From an uncultured Prevotella sp. (lineage in GTDB: Bacteria > Bacteroidota > Bacteroidia > Bacteroidales > Bacteroidaceae): 10,398 nucleotides of DNA. The translations under genes were made by a program, and so were the position numbers. How positions within the stretch are numbered: the first letter of the stretch is position 1; each line of letters begins with the position of its first letter. This document shows positions 6,326 through 10,398 of the stretch, in pieces. Under the pieces are notes generated by a model. It was not told the DNA's origin, made no database searches, and saw nothing but the letters and a program-made list of their open reading frames with translations. The DNA lies in NCBI GenBank assembly GCA_900542795.1, contig UQPD01000091.1, forward strand, positions 1 through 10,398. Direction: 5' to 3'.

Positions 6326-7771
6326 GTGGTATTCTCCGACTTATTCTTCTTATTCGTATTTCTGCCGCTTTTTTTGCTATGCTACATGACGGCAGCAGCT
6401 ATTGACCGTGCTTGCAGTCCTGCAGTTGGCAACAAAAAATTCATGGCAAAGAACCTCACATTGGTACTCTTCTCGCTTGTGTTCTATGCATGGGGCGAGC
6501 CTGTTTACGTATTCTTAATGTTGGGTTGCGTCATGCTCAACTATCTGGCAGGACTTGTCATCGACCGACAAGAACGTTACCGCAAACTCGCATTGGTTGT
6601 GGGTTTGGCATGCAACATCAGCATTCTATGTTGCTTTAAATACTTAGGCTTTTTGGCACAAACTTTGTGCGATGTTGGCATCCCCGTAATGGTACCCAAA
6701 ATATCATTGCCCATAGGTATTTCGTTCTATACCTTCCAATCCATTTCATACCTCATTGACGTTTACCGCCGTCAGTCTCCCGTACAAAAGCGTTTTCTCA
6801 ACTTATTGCTCTACATCTCCATGTTTCCGCAGCTCATTGCTGGTCCTATTGTGCGCTACGACACTGTGGCACGCGAAATTGGCGACCGCCATGTTTCTGC
6901 CGACGACTTGGCAGCAGGCATTTACCGTTTCTTCTTAGGTTTGGGCAAAAAGGTTGTGTTAGCTAATCAACTCTCTGAAATCTCCGACCAATTCTTAGTC
7001 AATGGCTTAAGCGATGTAAGCACCACGGGCGCTTGGATTGGTATTGCAGCCTATACACTGCAAATCTACTTCGACTTCTCGGGCTACTCTGACATGGCTA
7101 TTGGTTTAAGTCGTTGCTTAGGTTTTCATTTCAACGAGAACTTTAACCATCCCTATTGCTGTAACACTATTACCGACTTTTGGCGTCGTTGGCACATCTC
7201 GCTGGGTAGTTTCTTCCGCGACTATGTCTACATCCCTATGGGTGGTAACCGTCGTCACCAAGCCATAAATATCCTTGTTGTGTGGTTCCTTACGGGTATG
7301 TGGCATGGTGCAAGTTGGAATTTCATCATCTGGGGTCTCTATTTTGGAGTTATTGTTACACTCGAAAAATACACCTTATTAAAGGTCAAGCACTACATTC
7401 CCGCTCCCTTCCTCCACATTTACAGTCTGCTACTTGTAGTTATAGGTTGGGGCATCTTCTATTTTGACAACTTTGGTCAGATGTTACACTTCTTCAATGC
7501 CTTCTTTGGACAATGTCAGGAGTTCAACAACTTTATTTCAGTGAGTGCCCTTACCGATAACTTTGGTCTTTGGTTGCTTGCCTTGCTCTTCTGCATGCCC
7601 ATGCGCCGTTGGCTCACACAGCTACTTACTTGGCGTGCTGTGCCTGATGGTTCTTGGCACCGCACAGTTGTATTTTCTGGCAGATTAGTAGTGTCTATCA
7701 CCTTATTAGTGTTGAGTGTTGCCCTCTTAGTGGGTGCCACAAACAACGCATTTATTTACACTCGTTTTTAA
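6326..7771 (+). CDS. AlgI-like MBOAT O-acyltransferase
   Basis: A 481-residue polytopic inner-membrane protein of the membrane-bound O-acyltransferase family. In the AlgI paradigm it moves acetyl groups across the membrane for transfer to a glycan. Recognisable blocks are the N-terminus MVFSDLFFLFVFLPL, SFYTFQSISYLIDVYRR (about 133-149), FPQLIAGPIVRY, YFDFSGYSDMAIG, TDFWRRWHISLGSFFRDYVY with H290, and GMWHGASWNFIIWG with the invariant MBOAT His at H327. The C-terminus FIYTRF is typical. Length matches the family. The start is GTG at 6326, chosen because it gives the classical MVFS N-terminus; no in-frame ATG sits nearby. The preceding 108 nt is a pyrimidine-rich then A-rich spacer without a hairpin. 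The next gene starts 5 nt after the stop codon, indicating tight coupling. Confidence 0.95.
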   Translation: MVFSDLFFLFVFLPLFLLCYMTAAAIDRACSPAVGNKKFMAKNLTLVLFSLVFYAWGEPVYVFLMLGCVMLNYLAGLVIDRQERYRKLALVVGLACNISILCCFKYLGFLAQTLCDVGIPVMVPKISLPIGISFYTFQSISYLIDVYRRQSPVQKRFLNLLLYISMFPQLIAGPIVRYDTVAREIGDRHVSADDLAAGIYRFFLGLGKKVVLANQLSEISDQFLVNGLSDVSTTGAWIGIAAYTLQIYFDFSGYSDMAIGLSRCLGFHFNENFNHPYCCNTITDFWRRWHISLGSFFRDYVYIPMGGNRRHQAINILVVWFLTGMWHGASWNFIIWGLYFGVIVTLEKYTLLKVKHYIPAPFLHIYSLLLVVIGWGIFYFDNFGQMLHFFNAFFGQCQEFNNFISVSALTDNFGLWLLALLFCMPMRRWLTQLLTWRAVPDGSWHRTVVFSGRLVVSITLLVLSVALLVGATNNAFIYTRF

Positions 7772-7776
7772 AAACT

Positions 7777-8856
7777 ATGCTCAACTTTTTTAGAAACCAT
7801 ATATTGCTGTTCGGTGTCTTGTTCACACAAACCTTTGTTTGGGCACAATCTCCCACAGCCAATCGGGTAACAGAAAACCGCACCTTACAACCTTACACCA
7901 ACACCTATAATGCCCACTGGGAAGCCCGACGTTCACCAGGTGGTATGATGCTTGTAGGTCGTGCCGACTCTCTGCGTGTGTTGGCTCCTTTCTCGGGTGC
8001 AGCTACTGGGGGCAATTGGTATGCCGAGGCTGTGAATGCTTACAAAGAGGCACTCGGTGCATCGGTCAATGTTTACTGCATGGTCATTCCTAACTCCACG
8101 GCTTACTACACCCCCGATGCTGGTAAAAGCATGACACACGAGCAACGCACTACCGTCAATAACATTTACGCGCACCTTCGTCCCGACGTTCAAGCCGTTG
8201 ATGTATACACTCCCTTAGCAGCCCATGTTGCAGAACCCATCTTCTTACGTACCGACACACATTGGGGTTCATTGGCAGCTTACTATGCAGCCGAACATTT
8301 TGCAGCACAAGCTGGTGTTCCGTTTAAAAAATTACATGGAAACTACACCCGTCATGAGGTAAAGAACTTTGTAGGAAGCATGCGCATTTATGCCAAATCT
8401 CCTGAGGTGAAGGCTTCGCCCGAGACTTTTGTTTACTACAAACCTCAAGGAGTTGACTACGAAGCCACTTTTACCAAATACACCTTAAAGAATGGCAAAA
8501 CCATTTCTGAGAGCGAACCCACAGTTTCCGACTTCTTCTACACTTATAAGGATGGGAATGGGGCTGCCTATTGCACCTTTATGGGAGGTGATACACGCAC
8601 CGTGCAAGTACGTACTTCCACACACAATGGTCGTAGACTTCTGATTTTAAAAGATAGTTTTGGCAATGCCTTGCCTGCCTTTCTTTTCTTCTCGTTCGAG
8701 GAAATACACGTGGTAGACTTCCGTTATTTTCCCCACAACATTGTGGAATTTGCACGCCAAAATCAAATCACCGATGTGCTCTTTGCTAACAACATTAGCC
8801 ATGCTTACGCTCCTGGCACGGCACGTACTTATCAAAACATGCTCACTCGCAAATGA
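7777..8856 (+). CDS. DHHW-family (AlgJ/AlgX-like) secreted O-acetyltransferase-type protein 1
   Basis: A 359-residue protein with a probable cleavable signal peptide (hydrophobic residues about 8-22, VWA before QSP), so it is likely soluble in the periplasm. It carries the SGNH-like DHHW (PF14286) signature: LRTDTHWG with D160 and H162, and LILKDSFGNALP with S294, matching the Asp-x-His plus Ser arrangement of AlgX and AlgJ. Both parts of the triad are intact. Compared with the next gene it lacks about 75 residues of N-terminal DHHW sequence (the EKRxLA..P segment), keeping only a short ENRTLQPY remnant. The ATG at 7777 is chosen over upstream in-frame starts, which lie inside the MBOAT gene and would bury the signal peptide. 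It probably receives acetyl groups from the MBOAT protein and places them on a glycan (inferred from family and context). Confidence 0.9.
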   Translation: MLNFFRNHILLFGVLFTQTFVWAQSPTANRVTENRTLQPYTNTYNAHWEARRSPGGMMLVGRADSLRVLAPFSGAATGGNWYAEAVNAYKEALGASVNVYCMVIPNSTAYYTPDAGKSMTHEQRTTVNNIYAHLRPDVQAVDVYTPLAAHVAEPIFLRTDTHWGSLAAYYAAEHFAAQAGVPFKKLHGNYTRHEVKNFVGSMRIYAKSPEVKASPETFVYYKPQGVDYEATFTKYTLKNGKTISESEPTVSDFFYTYKDGNGAAYCTFMGGDTRTVQVRTSTHNGRRLLILKDSFGNALPAFLFFSFEEIHVVDFRYFPHNIVEFARQNQITDVLFANNISHAYAPGTARTYQNMLTRK

Positions 8857-10184
8857 AAACAATGAATAAAATTTACATTGCATTGGTTGCAGTGGTGTTT
8901 GCGGCATTTGCTATTGTATTCGACACTTTTCCACGCAGTACCTTTTCTGTGCTCGAAAAACGCGACCTTGCTACTTGTCCTACTTTTACATGGGACAAGT
9001 TGTTCGATGGTTCTTACACCAAAGCCGTAAGCAGTTGGTTCAGTGATAGTGAGCCCTATCGCGATCAGCTCATGGCATTGAGCATGACAATTAAAGAAAA
9101 AGAAAAAATTGCCTTGAGTGGCGAGGACAATGTAACATTCCATGCTTCAACCGATGGTCCACAAAATGAGGTTGCAATGGAACCTGAAGCCGAAGCCGAG
9201 CCTAACGATCGTGTTGTAGGCGAATATAAAAACGATATTACGGCAGATGGTACAGCCAAAATTGCCAATGCGGGTATTATTGTTGTGGGAACGGGTAAGA
9301 ACGTACGTGCACTTATGGCATATGGTGGTTCCCCAAAGGGAGGTACTGAGTATGCCAAAGCTGCTAACAAATATAAGGAGGTATTTGGTAAGGACGTTAA
9401 CGTTTACTGCATGGTCATTCCTATCTCCACCGAGTTCTATTGTCCTGACAAGGCACGCAAAGCCAGCAATCCACAACGCCCCACCATTAACAATATCTAT
9501 GCGCACCTCGACCCTGAGGTGAAAGCTGTGGATGCTTACACCGCATTGGCTAACCACGTAAAGGAGGATATCTACTTACGTACCGACCACCATTGGGCTC
9601 CCTTAGGGGCTTATTATGCGGCACAACGTTTTGCACAAGTGGCAGGTGTTCCCTTTCCTGACTTAAAGGAGTACGACCAACACGTTATTCATGGTTATGT
9701 GGGTACAATGTATGGTTACTCTAAGGACGTGTCTATTAAGAATGCTCCTGAGGATTTTGTATATCACACGCCACGCAATGTTACTTACACCACCACTTAC
9801 ACGGACTATACCATCGACAAGAAATACCGTGTTACGGGTGAGGGCAAGCCGCACACGGGTGCTTTCTTCCAAAAGTTTAAGGACGGAAGCAAAGCGGCTT
9901 ACTGCACTTTTATGGGTAGCGACACACGTATCACACAAGTACGAACTTCTGTTAAGAATGGTCGTCGTGTTTTGATTTTAAAAGATAGCTTTGGTAATGC
10001 ACTTCCTGGTTATCTCTTCCGTTCGTTCGAAGAGGTTCACGTTATTGACTCACGCTACTTTACGCAAAACATGCGCAAATACGTTAAGAGTAACCAAATC
10101 ACCGACATCCTCTTTGCCAATAACATCATGAAGGCTTATTCTTCGGGAACATACAAAAACTATCTGCGCTTTTTGGAACAATAA
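8853..10184 (+). CDS. DHHW-family (AlgJ/AlgX-like) membrane-anchored O-acetyltransferase-type protein 2
   Basis: A 443-residue protein whose ATG overlaps the preceding stop codon (ATGA), suggesting translational coupling; an alternative ATG lies at 8862. One N-terminal membrane segment (about 5-23) with no clear cleavage site suggests an anchor with a periplasmic body. The classical DHHW N-terminal part is present (LEKRDLATCPTFTWDKLFDG..SSWFSDSEPYRDQL), then a spacer rich in Glu/Ala/Pro (about 105-120). The catalytic part has LRTDHHWAPLGAYYAA with D245 and H247 and LILKDSFGNALPG with S379. It is clearly a paralogue of the preceding protein: both share VNVYCMVIP, NNIYAHL, AAYCTFMG and ITD[IV]LFANNI in the same order. 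Together the two may form a soluble and anchored pair analogous to AlgX and AlgJ. It is the last gene of the unit in this window. Confidence 0.93.
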   Translation: MKTMNKIYIALVAVVFAAFAIVFDTFPRSTFSVLEKRDLATCPTFTWDKLFDGSYTKAVSSWFSDSEPYRDQLMALSMTIKEKEKIALSGEDNVTFHASTDGPQNEVAMEPEAEAEPNDRVVGEYKNDITADGTAKIANAGIIVVGTGKNVRALMAYGGSPKGGTEYAKAANKYKEVFGKDVNVYCMVIPISTEFYCPDKARKASNPQRPTINNIYAHLDPEVKAVDAYTALANHVKEDIYLRTDHHWAPLGAYYAAQRFAQVAGVPFPDLKEYDQHVIHGYVGTMYGYSKDVSIKNAPEDFVYHTPRNVTYTTTYTDYTIDKKYRVTGEGKPHTGAFFQKFKDGSKAAYCTFMGSDTRITQVRTSVKNGRRVLILKDSFGNALPGYLFRSFEEVHVIDSRYFTQNMRKYVKSNQITDILFANNIMKAYSSGTYKNYLRFLEQ

Positions 10185-10193
10185 AACAAGGAT

Positions 10194-10221
10194 AAAGTAT
10201 TAAGTATAAAGTATTAAGTAT
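10194..10221. repeat. Perfect 14-bp tandem duplication
   Basis: AAAGTATTAAGTAT occurs twice back to back (10194-10207, 10208-10221), 9 nt after the DHHW-2 stop codon. No hairpin or T-tract accompanies it, so it is not a terminator. Between here and the hairpin repeat at the right end no gene is seen. Confidence 0.7.
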
Positions 10222-10299
10222 TACAAACTAAGTGAATAACACTGATAATGCATAGCAAAGGGCAAACTGTGCATACCCAGAGAAAGCCCATAATTTTTT

Positions 10300-10398
10300 C
10301 TACATGATATTTGACAGATTAATCAAGAAATTTCTTACGCCATCCTCACCCCGTTAGGTAGGGTGTTCAAAATCCATAAAAAAAATCTGCACGAAATT
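10300..10398 (-). repeat. Dispersed hairpin repeat, inverted copy D
   Basis: The same repeat as at 1-130 but on the opposite strand. The hairpin is CACCC 10347-10351, a 9-nt loop, GGGTG 10361-10365. On the minus strand it is preceded by GGATTTTGAA and followed by GAGGATGGCG, TTCTTGAT and CAAATATCATG, in the same order as in copy A. The copy may continue past the window end. It lies about 160 nt after the last O-acetylation gene and has no T-tract, so it is not a standard terminator. Confidence 0.75.

Noticed and set aside
7654..7776. Longer N-terminus for DHHW protein 1 starting inside the MBOAT gene
   Set aside because: The added 41 residues overlap the MBOAT coding sequence in another frame and would place the signal peptide internally. 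The ATG at 7777 gives a proper signal peptide and a 5-nt gap.
10228..10290. Small structured RNA after DHHW-2 (imperfect stem GCATAG/CTGTGC)
   Set aside because: Only a 6-bp stem with a G:U pair; no support beyond chance.
10347..10365. Terminator for the O-acetylation unit
   Set aside because: The hairpin has no following T-tract on the plus strand and belongs to the dispersed repeat family.
1..10398. Composite mobile element bounded by the inverted repeats at both window ends
   Set aside because: The ends coincide with the window edges, other copies lie inside, and no transposase or integrase is present. A dispersed repeat family explains it better.

Overview
The window looks like chromosomal DNA of a member of the Bacteroidales, most likely a Prevotella-type genome. 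The evidence is AT-rich spacers, near-absence of Shine-Dalgarno sequences, several good matches to the Bacteroidetes -7 promoter element (TAnnTTTG), and protein families typical of the group: an AAA-ATPase-like/PD-(D/E)XK protein, a COG0523 GTPase, and MBOAT plus DHHW proteins. The species assignment is inference. No rRNA, tRNA, CRISPR array, transposase or phage gene is visible.

Layout. Positions 1-325 carry no gene but hold two kinds of short repeat. One is a hairpin repeat present at four places in the window; the other is a 22-bp tandem repeat. Positions 326-1900 (minus) encode an AAA-ATPase-like protein with a C-terminal PD-(D/E)XK nuclease fold. Positions 1901-2247 hold its promoter, a nested inverted-repeat element containing another copy of the hairpin, and an 11-bp-period repeat. 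Positions 2248-3667 (minus) hold a two-gene unit: a cytoplasmic FKBP-type prolyl isomerase followed by an integral-membrane acyltransferase-3 protein. A 253-bp divergent spacer leads to a plus-strand COG0523/CobW-like metal-chaperone GTPase (3921-5168) with a striking His-rich metal-binding stretch.

From 5378 to 10184 (plus) four genes form a probable extracytoplasmic O-acetylation locus: a secreted SGNH hydrolase, an AlgI-like MBOAT acyltransferase, and two tandem paralogous DHHW (AlgJ/AlgX-like) proteins. In the alginate paradigm the MBOAT protein passes acetyl groups across the inner membrane and the AlgJ/AlgX-type SGNH enzymes place them on a glycan. Here one DHHW protein appears soluble and secreted and the other membrane-anchored. 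The last three genes are tightly packed (5-nt gap, then a 4-nt ATGA overlap). The glycan substrate cannot be told because no glycosyltransferase or polymerase lies in the window. The transcription unit starts at a promoter that overlaps the cobW-side intrinsic terminator.

Nothing here is clearly a new defence or mobile system. The most interesting points are the dispersed hairpin repeat with covarying stem bases, the promoter-in-terminator arrangement, the duplicated DHHW pair, and the His-rich GTPase with an altered G4 motif.
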